Part shown: one piece after another, positions 1-8,425 of the stretch
How the letters are laid out: each line of letters opens with the position of its first letter
Position numbering within the stretch: the stretch's first letter is position 1
Source: UBA9554 sp038205135
GTDB taxonomy: Bacteria; Pseudomonadota; Alphaproteobacteria; Rhodobacterales; Rhodobacteraceae
Assembly (NCBI GenBank): GCA_038205135.1
Contig: JBBRCF010000075.1
Location: 1 to 16,522, forward strand
DNA length: 16,522 nt
Direction of reading: 5' to 3'
Position numbers and translations under genes: made by a program
The notes under the pieces: generated by a model
Seen by the model: the letters and a program-made list of their open reading frames with translations, nothing else
What the model was told of the DNA's origin: nothing
Databases searched by the model: none

Positions 1-158
1 TCATGATGGTCAAGGATTTCTTTCCGCGACGGGTGCTGCTGGAACCGGTCAACGCACTGGCGCTGACGGGCATCATTCTGGTGGTCTGCGTTTTGGCGTC
101 CGGTCTTGGCGTGCGCGCGGCGCTGAAGGTGGACCCCGCCACCGCCTTGGGGGGCTGA
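1..158 (+). CDS. ABC transporter permease, FtsX/MacB type, C-terminal fragment
   Basis: The window opens inside this gene; only the last 51 or so codons are present, ending at TGA 156-158. The visible protein has a short basic stretch (KDFFPRRVLLEP), one strongly hydrophobic helix (about 20 residues, ALTGIILVVCVLASGLGV) and a tail RAALKVDPATALGG. The ending 'hydrophobic helix, short basic stretch, DPATALGG/DPA.AL' is what I know from C-termini of FtsX-domain permeases of the LolC/MacB/DevC kind. The ATPase gene begins one base after the stop, so the two are almost certainly co-transcribed and form one inner-membrane transporter. The 5' part, the periplasmic domain and any membrane-fusion partner lie outside the window, so the cargo cannot be told. 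Confidence 0.75.
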   Translation, partial: MMVKDFFPRRVLLEPVNALALTGIILVVCVLASGLGVRAALKVDPATALGG

Positions 159-159
159 G

Positions 160-873
160 ATGTACGATGTCAGCCGCCGGGTGATCGTGGACATCAAGGG
201 TGTCGCCAAGCATTACGGCGACGGCGAAGCCCGTGTCGACGCCCTGCGCAACGTGGATCTGACGGTGCATGCGGGCGAGGTGGTGGCGCTCTTGGGCCCG
301 TCGGGATCGGGCAAGACCACGCTGTTGAACATCGTCGGCTGCATCATCGACCCGTCCGAAGGCCAGGTCAGTCTGGATGGCGAGATGGTTTATGACAACA
401 GATGGCTGCGCGGCGACCTGCGCCGCCTGCGGCTGGACAAGGTCGGATTCATCTTTCAGTCCCACAACCTGCTGCCGTTCCTGAATGCCACCGACAACGT
501 CGCGCTGGTGCTGCAACTGGCCGGCAAGACCACCACCCAGGCCCAGGCCCGCGCGCAGGAACTGCTGGATTACCTCGAGGTCGGCCACCGCGCCCGTGCC
601 ATGCCGGCCCTGCTGTCAGGGGGCGAGGCGCAACGGGTGGCGATTGCGCGCGCTCTGGCCAACAGCCCGCGCATCATCCTTGCCGATGAACCCACCGCGG
701 CGCTGGACAGCAAACGCGCCGGCATCGTGATGGATCTGCTGCGCAAGCTGGCTGCCGAACAGGACGCCTGCATCATCGCCGTGACGCATGACGAAAAGAT
801 CCTCGACCGGTTCGACCGCCTGTTTCACCTGCGGGACGGACGCCTTGAAGATGACAAAGGAGCCGCAAGATGA
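160..873 (+). CDS. ABC transporter ATP-binding protein (LolD/MacB/DevA-like)
   Basis: A 237-residue nucleotide-binding subunit of normal length. All motifs are intact: Walker A GPSGSGKT at residues 46-53, Q-loop Gln100 (IFQSHNLLPFL), signature LSGGEAQ at 152-158, Walker B IILADEP at 172-178 followed by the D-loop (ALDS), and the switch His210 (VTHD). The segment 'FIFQSHNLLPFLNATDNV' is typical of the MacB/LolD/DevA group, which works with FtsX-type permeases to move lipoproteins, peptides or other envelope-bound cargo using ATP. The start at 160 lies one base after the permease stop; a second in-frame start is not needed. The stop overlaps the next gene in an ATGA (870-873), which points to translational coupling. 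The true cargo is unknown. Confidence 0.93.
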   Translation: MYDVSRRVIVDIKGVAKHYGDGEARVDALRNVDLTVHAGEVVALLGPSGSGKTTLLNIVGCIIDPSEGQVSLDGEMVYDNRWLRGDLRRLRLDKVGFIFQSHNLLPFLNATDNVALVLQLAGKTTTQAQARAQELLDYLEVGHRARAMPALLSGGEAQRVAIARALANSPRIILADEPTAALDSKRAGIVMDLLRKLAAEQDACIIAVTHDEKILDRFDRLFHLRDGRLEDDKGAAR

Positions 874-1268
874 CGACAACACATTCCAGATCAACCGGAT
901 TGTGGGCCGCGGCCGGACTTGCCGTAGTATTTGGCGCGCTGACAATCGCGTCGGGCGGGCGGGCGTTATTCGGCGATGCGGCCGCGCAGGCGGCGATGGG
1001 CAACGCAGTGCCCTTCGTGCTGTGGTTCAATTTCCTGTCCGGATTTGCCTATGCGCTGGCCGGGATCGGGATTGCAATGCGCAAACCATGGGCGGGCCCG
1101 CTGGCTACGGCTCTGGCACTGGCCATTCTGGCGGTGTTTGGCCTGTTCGCGCTGCACATCCTGCGCGGCGAAGCCTATGAAGCGCGCACAGTCGGCGCGA
1201 TGATCCTGCGCGCGGCCGTCTGGATCGGCATCGCCATCTATCTGCGACGCGCGACCAAACGGGGTTGA
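870..1268 (+). CDS. small four-helix integral membrane protein, unknown function
   Basis: A 132-residue hydrophobic protein whose ATG overlaps the stop of the ATPase gene (ATGA), so it is part of the same transcription and translation unit. Hydrophobic segments lie at about residues 11-28, 47-69, 75-98 and 106-125; loops are short, with basic residues after helix 2 (MRKPW) and at the C-terminus (LRRATKRG), which fits a cytoplasmic C-terminus. No signal peptide, cysteine or metal motif is obvious. I do not recognise a named family. Its position suggests an accessory subunit of the ABC exporter or a protein of the same physiological response, but that is inference from the operon only. Confidence 0.8.
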   Translation: MTTTHSRSTGLWAAAGLAVVFGALTIASGGRALFGDAAAQAAMGNAVPFVLWFNFLSGFAYALAGIGIAMRKPWAGPLATALALAILAVFGLFALHILRGEAYEARTVGAMILRAAVWIGIAIYLRRATKRG

Positions 1269-1543
1269 ACGCGCCGCGTTTCAAGCTGCGTGCGGCATAG
1301 ATGCCCAAAAAATCAGCATCTGCTGCGTTTCCGACCGCCGCAAGTCACCCCCGCGCGACCCGACACCGAGGGCCTCGCAGCCGGCATCCTGATGAAAAGC
1401 CGTCATTCTGCGCCTGCATCAGCACTTTTTGCAATTTCTGCATACCAGCCATGACTTGAAAGCATAGCCAAGCACCTAGCGACTCAGTCGGCAAACTGAC
1501 ACTAACTGTTTGTTTTTCAACTGTCTGGGAACAACACCAAATC

Positions 1544-3178
1544 ATGAACGGTGCAGATGCTGCATCCACTGCCATCTGTCGTCGTTCGGTCCTGGCAGGG
1601 GTCGGCGGCCTTACCATGCTGCATTGCGGCTTTGGCGCGGCAGGCTTGGCCAACGCCCAGACGGCACTCCCTGCGACGGCTCCTGCCACGGGTTTGGTCA
1701 CGGGTTTGGCCACGGGGTCGGAACCCTTTGATTTCGAATGGCTGACGGCACGGATGCAGTCGCTGGCCAGCGAACCCGCCGTGACACCGGATCGTCCCGA
1801 CGGGTTCTATTCCAGTTTCGATTACGACGATTATCGCGCGATCAATTTCGATCCCGCGCGGGCGCGCTGGTCCGACAGTGCCGGGGCGTTCCGGGTGCAT
1901 GCGTTCCACCTTGGATGGCTGTTTGCCGAACCGGTCCGCATCTATGATGTGGTGGATGGACAGGCGACGCCGTTGTCGTTTTCGACCGCGGATTTTCTGT
2001 ACTACGACCGCATCCGCGACAGGGTTCCGGCGCAGACCGATCTGCCGGGGGTTGCGGGTTTCCGGCTGAGCGGGCCGCTGAACCGTCCCGACGTGCGCGA
2101 TGAAATCATCGCCTTTCTGGGGGCCAGCTATTTCCGGGCGCTGGGGCGCGGCAACACCTATGGCCTGTCGGCGCGCGGCGTGACCATCGACACCGCTTTG
2201 GGCCTGCCCGAGGAATTCCCCCGGTTTTCCCAGTTCTGGCTGCAACGTCCGGCCGCCGCGGATGCCGCCGTCACGATCTTTGCCGCGCTGGAAGGCCAAA
2301 GCTGTACCGGCGCCTACCGATTTGTTCTGCAACCCGGCAACACGACGGTCACGGATGTTACCGCGCGGTTGTTCTTTCGCAATTCGGTCGAACAACTGGG
2401 CATGGCGCCCCTGACGTCGATGTTCCTGTATTCGGAAAAAAATCGGGCCGGCTATGACGATTACCGCCCCAAAGTGCATGACAGCGATGGCCTGATGATC
2501 CGCCGCCGTGACGGCGACGTGATCTGGCGCCCGCTGAACAACCCGCCGCGTCTGGCTGAATCCTGGTTCGTCGAAAATAATCCGCTGGGTTTCGGCCTGA
2601 TGCAGCGTGACCGGGTCTTTGACAGCTATCAGGATGCTTCGGCGCATTATGAACGCCGGCCGTCGGCCTTTGTGGAACCCCGGTCCGATTGGGGCGAGGG
2701 TGCCGTGCGGTTGGTGGAACTGCCCACCGACAGCGAAACCAATGACAATATCGTGGCCTTCTGGGTGCCCGCCTTGCCCGTGACGCCGGGCATTCGGTAT
2801 GATTTCGACTACCGGCTGCATTGGGGCGCGCTGGCCCCCGAGGCCGGCGCCGATCTGGCCCATGTGCGCGAAACCCGGTCAGGCGCTGCCGGGGTGGCTG
2901 GCGCGCCCAGCGATCCGGATGCCCGCAAATTTGTTGTCGATTTCGCAGGTGGCTTGCTTGCGGCACTTTCCGCCGATGCACAGGTGACCCCGAAAGTCAT
3001 CGCGACAGGCGGCGAGATTATGAGTATGACGCTGTCGAAACTCGACATATCCGGCGATTGGCGACTGGTGATCGACGTGGCGGCCCCGGCTGGCGCGTTG
3101 GTGGAACTCAGCGCCCATATCGCCGGGTTCGATCGCAAACTGACCGAAATGTGGCTTTATCAATGGGTGAAGCAATGA
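1544..3178 (+). CDS. opgG: glucan biosynthesis protein OpgG/MdoG (periplasmic)
   Basis: A 544-residue protein of the MdoG family, needed for building or branching osmoregulated periplasmic glucans. The N-terminus has CRRSVLAGVGGL (Arg13-Arg14 before a hydrophobic core) and a likely cleavage after ANA at residue 38, so export by the Tat route is plausible, as known for OpgD paralogues; the residue before RR is Cys, not Ser/Thr, so the motif is imperfect. A low-complexity Ala/Thr/Gly linker (about 40-60) precedes the family domain, which starts at FDFEWLTARMQSLA and includes FDYDDYRAINFDPARARW. It runs to the C-terminus without gaps. The upstream 275 bases (1269-1543) hold no gene; a promoter probably lies there, but I could not pick -35/-10 boxes with confidence, and the ribosome site is weak. 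The stop overlaps the opgH start (ATGA 3175-3178). Confidence 0.93.
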   Translation: MNGADAASTAICRRSVLAGVGGLTMLHCGFGAAGLANAQTALPATAPATGLVTGLATGSEPFDFEWLTARMQSLASEPAVTPDRPDGFYSSFDYDDYRAINFDPARARWSDSAGAFRVHAFHLGWLFAEPVRIYDVVDGQATPLSFSTADFLYYDRIRDRVPAQTDLPGVAGFRLSGPLNRPDVRDEIIAFLGASYFRALGRGNTYGLSARGVTIDTALGLPEEFPRFSQFWLQRPAAADAAVTIFAALEGQSCTGAYRFVLQPGNTTVTDVTARLFFRNSVEQLGMAPLTSMFLYSEKNRAGYDDYRPKVHDSDGLMIRRRDGDVIWRPLNNPPRLAESWFVENNPLGFGLMQRDRVFDSYQDASAHYERRPSAFVEPRSDWGEGAVRLVELPTDSETNDNIVAFWVPALPVTPGIRYDFDYRLHWGALAPEAGADLAHVRETRSGAAGVAGAPSDPDARKFVVDFAGGLLAALSADAQVTPKVIATGGEIMSMTLSKLDISGDWRLVIDVAAPAGALVELSAHIAGFDRKLTEMWLYQWVKQ

Positions 3179-3357
3179 ATGTGCCCTTGCGACCAACGGC
3201 TTGGCCGGTACCGGTGGAGCCGGTGCTGTCAACTTTGCCACCGGTGGCACCCTTGGCGATGCCAAAACAGGTCTTGACCCTGTCCCGTCGTGGCATGGTC
3301 CGTCATATCGTTGACCGGGTTCTGCGGGTCTGGCCGGGCTTGCGACCGGCGAGCTGA
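3175..3357 (+). pseudogene. opgH: opgH 5' segment, out of frame with the rest of the gene
   Basis: A 60-codon frame that starts on the ATG overlapping the opgG stop (ATGA) and ends at TGA 3355-3357. It encodes a Pro-rich leader with PPVAPLAMPKQ followed by basic residues (LSRRGMVRHIVDRVLRVW). I recall the 'LPP.APLAMP.Q' leader followed by a basic segment as typical of the cytoplasmic N-terminus of alphaproteobacterial OpgH. It is therefore very likely the true beginning of opgH, separated from the main frame by a net one-base loss. The two frames are both open between about 3315 and 3354, so the shift would fall there. No classical slippery heptamer is visible in that stretch. Sequencing error, real mutation, or re-initiation downstream are all possible. 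Confidence 0.6.
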
Positions 3358-3362
3358 CTGTT

Positions 3363-5102
3363 TTGGACCATGGGACACAGCGCACTGCCCCCCGCGAGGC
3401 CCGGGCGCTGGCGTTGACGCTCAGCCTGCTGGCTGCCGCGACGGCTGCCATGGTATTTCAGGTCTATGGTGCCGCTGACGGGTTGGACCCGGTCGATTAC
3501 ATCCGCAGCGGGCTGATCTTGTTGTCGACATGGTGGCTGGCCTGGGGTGCGGCGCAGGCGCTGCTGGGCCTGACCACCCGCCCCCGCCACGCCACCCGCA
3601 GCACCGCGCCCATACTTGGCCGTACGGTGGTTTTGATGCCGGTCTACAACGAAGATCCGCGCGTCACCTTTGCCCGCGTCGCTGCGATGGATGCGTCGTT
3701 GCAGGCCATCGGCGATCCGGCCGTGGTGGATTTCGCCATTCTGTCCGACACCCGCAGCGACACGATTGCCGCGGCCGAGACCGCTTGGTTTGCGCGGCTG
3801 CTGGCGGATCGCAATGCGCTGGGGCGGATGTTCTATCGCCGCCGCGACCAGAACACCGGGCGAAAGGCCGGCAATATCGAAGATTTCATCGCCAATTCGG
3901 GGTCGGCCTGGGATTACGCGGTAATTCTGGATGCGGACAGTCTGATGGACGGCGCGACAATCCTTGAAATGATCCGCCGCACCGAAGCCGATCCGCAGCT
4001 TGGCCTGTTGCAGACCCTGCCCCGCGTGGTCCGCGCCCGCGCCCGGTTTGGCCGCGCGATGCAGTTTTCGGCCGGGTTTCATTCGCTGATCTTTGCACGG
4101 GGACAAGCGGCAATGCAGGGGCGCACCGGGCCGTTCTGGGGCCATAACGCCATCATCCGCATCCGCGCCTTTGCCGAAAGCTGTGGCTTGCCGGAATTGC
4201 CGGGGCGACCGCCATTCGGCGGGCCAATCCTGTCGCATGATTATGTCGAGGCCGCATTGCTGGCCCGCGCGGGCTGGACGGTGCGGTTGGACACCGATCT
4301 GGAAGGGTCTTACGAGGAAGGCCCCGAAAACATCATCGATCACGCCAAACGCGATCGCCGCTGGTGCCAGGGCAATTTGCAGCATTCCAAACTGTTGCTG
4401 GCCCCGGGGCTGAAACTCTGGAGCCGTTTCGTGTTTTTCCAAGGCATTTTTGCTTATATCGCGCCGATCTTCTGGCTGGCTTTCATTCTGGCCAGCGTGG
4501 CGGCGGTGTTCTGGGCCCATCAGCCGGACTATTTCCCGCAGGAAAACTGGCCGATCCCGGCGTTCCCGATCGATCAGCGGTCAAAGGCGGTAGGGCTGGC
4601 GCTGGGGATTTTCGGCCTGTTGATCCTGCCGAAACTGGCCATCGGGTTGACCGCGATCTGGAACGGTCGCGGGCCCGGCTTTGGCGGTGCCGCGATGGCG
4701 TTGCGGTCGGTGCTGGCCGAATTGGCGCTGTCCACCATCGTGGCCCCGGTGCTGCTGGCGTTTCAGACCCGGTCGGTGTTGCAGGTGGTGCTGGGCCGCG
4801 ATGGCGGCTGGCCGCCCAACAATCGCGGCGACGGCAGTTTGACCTTTGCCGAATCTTGGGCCGCGTCCGGCTGGATCACCGGATGGGGCGTGATCAGCCT
4901 TGTGTCGGCGCATTTGATGGCCCCGTCGCTGACGCTGTGGTTGATTCCCGTGACATTGCCGATGATCGCAGCCCCCTGGATCATCCGGAACACATCATTA
5001 TCCAGCCGTTCACGCGTGTTCACAGTGCCCGAGGAAATCGCCCTGCCCGACATAATGGCGCGGTACGACGCGGTGCTGGCTGCTTGGCCCGCAGGGGTTT
5101 AA
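3363..5102 (+). CDS. opgH: glucans biosynthesis glucosyltransferase OpgH/MdoH (main frame)
   Basis: A 579-residue family-2 glycosyltransferase of the inner membrane that polymerises UDP-glucose into the beta-glucan backbone delivered to the periplasm. Two N-terminal membrane helices (about 15-36 and 48-70) precede the cytoplasmic catalytic domain: VLMPVYNEDP (90-99), FAILSDTRSD, DADS (190-193), GHNAIIR, SHDYVEAAL (291-299, catalytic Asp293) and the RRWCQGN motif (332-338). Further helices lie around 357-384, 408-430, 445-467 and 505-540. It ends with VPEEIALPD. The start given is TTG 3363, the only plausible initiation codon in this frame after the stop at 3312-3314; its ribosome site is poor. 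More likely the protein should begin at ATG 3175 and a frameshift separates the two parts. All catalytic parts are in this frame, so function may survive re-initiation. Confidence 0.85.
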   Translation: MDHGTQRTAPREARALALTLSLLAAATAAMVFQVYGAADGLDPVDYIRSGLILLSTWWLAWGAAQALLGLTTRPRHATRSTAPILGRTVVLMPVYNEDPRVTFARVAAMDASLQAIGDPAVVDFAILSDTRSDTIAAAETAWFARLLADRNALGRMFYRRRDQNTGRKAGNIEDFIANSGSAWDYAVILDADSLMDGATILEMIRRTEADPQLGLLQTLPRVVRARARFGRAMQFSAGFHSLIFARGQAAMQGRTGPFWGHNAIIRIRAFAESCGLPELPGRPPFGGPILSHDYVEAALLARAGWTVRLDTDLEGSYEEGPENIIDHAKRDRRWCQGNLQHSKLLLAPGLKLWSRFVFFQGIFAYIAPIFWLAFILASVAAVFWAHQPDYFPQENWPIPAFPIDQRSKAVGLALGIFGLLILPKLAIGLTAIWNGRGPGFGGAAMALRSVLAELALSTIVAPVLLAFQTRSVLQVVLGRDGGWPPNNRGDGSLTFAESWAASGWITGWGVISLVSAHLMAPSLTLWLIPVTLPMIAAPWIIRNTSLSSRSRVFTVPEEIALPDIMARYDAVLAAWPAGV

Positions 5103-5128
5103 TAACGGCCAGCTTGGCTTCGTCATGA

Positions 5129-5155
5129 AAAAGGCCCCGCATAGCGGGGCCTTTT
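5129..5155. terminator. bidirectional rho-independent terminator
   Basis: A perfect 12-bp inverted repeat, aaaaggccccgc (5129-5140) and gcggggcctttt (5144-5155), with a 3-base ata loop. The A run on one side and T run on the other make it work in both directions. It sits between the convergent ends of opgH (+, stop 5102) and the medium subunit gene (-, stop 5172), so it would end both transcripts. Confidence 0.9.
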
Positions 5156-5171
5156 CGACAATTCAGTAGTT

Positions 5172-5960
5172 TCAGGCGGCCTGAACCGCGCGGCGGGTCA
5201 GCACGCCAACCAGATGTGCGCGATAGGCTGCAGTGCCGTGCAGATCGGTGATCATGCCATCGGCGTCGGGCGCCATGCCGGCAATCGCACTGGCGTTGAA
5301 ATTTGCCGACAGAGCATCTTCGGCCTCGAACCACCGGAACACGCCTTGTTCCGCCGCACCCGTGACCGCCACGCGCACGCCATCAGCGTAACGCGCGACA
5401 TACACACCAGTCAGCGCGAACCGCGAGGCCGGCTGTTCGAACTTGATGTAAGCGGCCTGCATCGGCACCGGGAAACGCACCTCGGTGATGATTTCGCCGG
5501 ATTCCAGAGCGGTGGTGAACATGCCCTGGAAATAGTCATCCGCGTCGATGCGCCGGGTATTGGTCACGATGACCGCGCCCGACCCAAGCACGGCGGACGG
5601 ATAGCACGCCGCCGGGTCGTTGTTGGCGACCGACCCGCCAATGGTGCCGCGATTGCGCACCGCCGGATCGCCGATCCCCAACGCCAGCTTGGCTAGCGCC
5701 GGGTAATGCGCCGCCGCGTCACGCGCAACCTGCGCATGGGTGGTAGCCCCGCCGATGCAGACCGCGCCATCATCGGCGCGGCAGACACCGACCATTTCCG
5801 AAATGCCGGTCAGGCTGACCAGTGTTGCCGGGCTGGCCAACCGCGCCTTCAGCGACGGGATCAGCGTCTGACCGCCGGCCAGGGCCTGCGCCTCGTCATG
5901 CGCCATGGCGGCGACGGCATCGGCCAAGGTTGTGGGCCTTACGAAATCGAATGCATACAT
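5172..5960 (-). CDS. coxM: Mo-hydroxylase FAD-binding medium subunit (CoxM-like)
   Basis: A 262-residue FAD-binding subunit of a xanthine-oxidase-family (CO dehydrogenase-like) hydroxylase. It passes electrons from the 2Fe-2S subunit to an acceptor. The two FAD-contacting motifs are clear: AGGQTLIP (28-35) and TIGGSVA (106-112) followed by NNDPAACYP. Start ATG at 5958-5960 is preceded by a good ribosome site (GAGGAGA). It lies 11 bases after the large-subunit stop on the same strand, so it is the last gene of the operon. The N-terminus FDFVRPTTLADAV is typical of CoxM/CutM. Because the large subunit is of form II type, the symbol means homology, not CO oxidation. Confidence 0.92.
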   Translation of the reverse strand: MYAFDFVRPTTLADAVAAMAHDEAQALAGGQTLIPSLKARLASPATLVSLTGISEMVGVCRADDGAVCIGGATTHAQVARDAAAHYPALAKLALGIGDPAVRNRGTIGGSVANNDPAACYPSAVLGSGAVIVTNTRRIDADDYFQGMFTTALESGEIITEVRFPVPMQAAYIKFEQPASRFALTGVYVARYADGVRVAVTGAAEQGVFRWFEAEDALSANFNASAIAGMAPDADGMITDLHGTAAYRAHLVGVLTRRAVQAA

Positions 5961-5971
5961 GCTGTTTCTCC

Positions 5972-8344
5972 TCAGGCTTTTGCGGTCTGGATCGCCGCCC
6001 AGACCCGGGCGGGCGACACGGGCATGTCGATATGGTCGATCTTGATGCCCCCGGAATTCATGGCATCCAGCACAGCGTTGATGACCGACGGCGGCGAACC
6101 GATGGCTCCGGCCTCGCCGCAGCCCTTTACGCCCAACGGGTTATGCGTGCAGGGCGTGACGCAGGAATGGTCCACGCTGTAGAACGGCAGGTCTGTGGCG
6201 CGCGGCATCGCGTAGTCCATGTAGGACCCGGTCAGCAATTGCCCGTTGTCATCATACACCGCGCCTTCCAGCAGCGCCTGCCCGATGCCTTGCGCGATCC
6301 CGCCATGCACCTGACCAGACACGATCATCGGGTTGATGATATTGCCGAAATCATCCGCGGCGGCAAAGCGTTCGATGGTGACGCGGCCGGTGTCCGGATC
6401 GAGTTCCACTTCGCAGGCATAGGCGCCAGCGGGATAGGTAAAGTTCGACGGGTCGTAGAATGCCGTCTCCTCCAGCCCCGGTTCCAGATCTTCGAGCGGA
6501 TAGTTGTGCGGCACGTAAGCCGCCAACGTGATGTCACCCCAGGCCACGGACTTGTCGGTGCCCGCAACGTGGAACCGGCCATCCTTGATCTCGATGTCGC
6601 TGTCTGACGCTTCCATCAGGTGCGCGGCGATTTTCTTGGCCTTGTTCAGCACCTTTTCCGTGGCGCGGACCATGGCCGACCCACCGACCGCCAGCGAACG
6701 CGACCCATAGGTGCCCATGCCCATCGGGCCGCGCGCCGTGTCGCCATGGACGATTTCGACCATCGACTCGTCCACGCCCAGCATTTCCGCGATCACCTGC
6801 GGGAAGGCGGTTTCATGGCCCTGCCCGTGGCTGTGCGACCCGGTCATCACCACGATGCCGCCGGTCGCATTGACACGCACTGTGGCGGATTCGTACAGAC
6901 CGGCCCGCGCGCCCAACTGCCCCACAAGGTTCGACGGCGCGATGCCGCAAGCCTCGATGTAGCAGTTCACGCCCAGACCACGCAGCAGGCCCTTGGCCTC
7001 GGATGCGGCGCGACGGGCGGGGAAGCCTGCCAAGTCGGCCATCTCGATCAGCTTGTCCATCGTCGCATCATAGTCACCGGTGTCATAAACTACGGCCACC
7101 GGGGTCTGATACGGGAATTCGCGCACGAAATTCTGCCGCCGCAGCGCGATAGGATCGACGCCCAGTTCCCGCGCCGCCTTGTCGATCACGCGTTCCAGCT
7201 GATAGGTCGCCTCGGGGCGGCCTGCGCCGCGATAGGCGTCAACCGGCACGGTATTGGTGAACACGGCCTTCACGTTCACATAAATATGCGGGGTCTTGTA
7301 GTTCCCGGCCATCAACGTGCCATGCAGCCATGTCGGCACCGACGGCGCAAAAGTGGACAGATACGCGCCCATGTTCGCGTAGGTTTCGGTGCGGACGGCG
7401 ACAAAGTTGTGGTCCGCATCGAGCGCCAGTTCGATCTTGGTCACATGGTCACGGCCATGCGCGTCGGACATGAACGCCTCGGACCGCGACGAGGTCCATT
7501 TCACCGGGCGGTTCAGCTTGCGCGCAGCAAAGGTGCAGAACGCCTCTTCGGCATAGTGGAAGATCTTGGTGCCAAAACCGCCGCCCACGTCGGGCGACAC
7601 CACGCGCAGCTTGTGTTCCGGGATGCCCAGCACGAACGCGCCCATCAACAGGCGGATCACATGCGGGTTCTGCGAGGTGGTGTACAGCGTCGATTCGTCC
7701 GTCGCGCGGTGATAGTCGCCAACGGCCACGCGGGGTTCCATCGGGTTGGCGATCAGGCGGTTGTTCACCAGTTCAAGCGTTGTGACATGCGCCGCACCCT
7801 TGATGGCCTCATCGACCGCCGCCTTGTTGTCTTCGACAAAGCCCCAATCGTAGCACAGGTTCGACCCGATCTCGTCATGGACCAGCGCAGAGCCGTCCTT
7901 GATCGCGGCCTTCATGTCCACGACGGCGGGCAGTTCTTCGATGTCCAGCTCGATCGCTTCGGCGGCGTCACGCGCCTGTTCCAGCGTGTCGGCCACGATG
8001 GCGGCGATTGGATCGCCGACATGGCGCACCTTGCCCTGCGCCAGCACCGGGTGCCCCGGTTCCTTCATCGCGACGCCGAAACGGTCGGTCACCTGCCAGC
8101 CGCAGGGCAACCCGCCGACACCCGCAAAATCCGTGCCGGTAAAGATACGGATGACGCCGGGCATCGCGCTGGCCGCCGTGGTATCGACCTTGTTCAGCCG
8201 CCCATGCGCCACGTCCGAGCGCAGGAAATACACATGCGCCTGACCGCGGATGTTGATGTCGTCCGTGTAATTGCCGGTTCCGGTCAGAAACCGAACGTCC
8301 TCGCGCCGCTTGATGCTGGCGCCGATGCCGTGATCCTTGGGCAT
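5972..8344 (-). CDS. coxL: Mo-hydroxylase large subunit, form II CO dehydrogenase-like
   Basis: A 790-residue molybdopterin-cytosine-dinucleotide-type subunit holding the active site of a xanthine-oxidase-family hydroxylase. Landmarks: the N-terminal GIGASIKRREDVRFLTGTGNYTDD, VGDPIAAIVAD, DVGGGFGTK (252-260), GQGHET (507-512) and GVKGCGEAGAIGSPP (738-752) with the conserved catalytic Glu744. The active-site loop reads AYRGAGRPE (370-378). True aerobic CO dehydrogenases (form I) carry AYRCSFR with a Cys that binds copper; this protein lacks that Cys, so it belongs to the form II group, which hydroxylates other, mostly unknown, carbon substrates. The start ATG 8342-8344 has a strong GAGGAGG site. 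It is 81 bases downstream of the small subunit and 11 bases upstream of the medium subunit. Confidence 0.93.
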   Translation of the reverse strand: MPKDHGIGASIKRREDVRFLTGTGNYTDDINIRGQAHVYFLRSDVAHGRLNKVDTTAASAMPGVIRIFTGTDFAGVGGLPCGWQVTDRFGVAMKEPGHPVLAQGKVRHVGDPIAAIVADTLEQARDAAEAIELDIEELPAVVDMKAAIKDGSALVHDEIGSNLCYDWGFVEDNKAAVDEAIKGAAHVTTLELVNNRLIANPMEPRVAVGDYHRATDESTLYTTSQNPHVIRLLMGAFVLGIPEHKLRVVSPDVGGGFGTKIFHYAEEAFCTFAARKLNRPVKWTSSRSEAFMSDAHGRDHVTKIELALDADHNFVAVRTETYANMGAYLSTFAPSVPTWLHGTLMAGNYKTPHIYVNVKAVFTNTVPVDAYRGAGRPEATYQLERVIDKAARELGVDPIALRRQNFVREFPYQTPVAVVYDTGDYDATMDKLIEMADLAGFPARRAASEAKGLLRGLGVNCYIEACGIAPSNLVGQLGARAGLYESATVRVNATGGIVVMTGSHSHGQGHETAFPQVIAEMLGVDESMVEIVHGDTARGPMGMGTYGSRSLAVGGSAMVRATEKVLNKAKKIAAHLMEASDSDIEIKDGRFHVAGTDKSVAWGDITLAAYVPHNYPLEDLEPGLEETAFYDPSNFTYPAGAYACEVELDPDTGRVTIERFAAADDFGNIINPMIVSGQVHGGIAQGIGQALLEGAVYDDNGQLLTGSYMDYAMPRATDLPFYSVDHSCVTPCTHNPLGVKGCGEAGAIGSPPSVINAVLDAMNSGGIKIDHIDMPVSPARVWAAIQTAKA

Positions 8345-8425
8345 GGTATCCTCCTCAGAGTGTTGAACCGGGTCGCCATCTGCCCCTCCAAGGCCGTGAT
8401 GGCACCCGTGAAAAGCGTGGTCTGC

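Noticed and set aside
1299..1321. agatgc/gcatct inverted repeat after the membrane protein gene
   Set aside because: Only 6 bp with an 11-base loop and no T tract; too weak to call a terminator.
1517..2863. A 448-codon - strand frame opposite opgG
   Set aside because: Shadow of opgG; no motifs and composition of an antisense frame.
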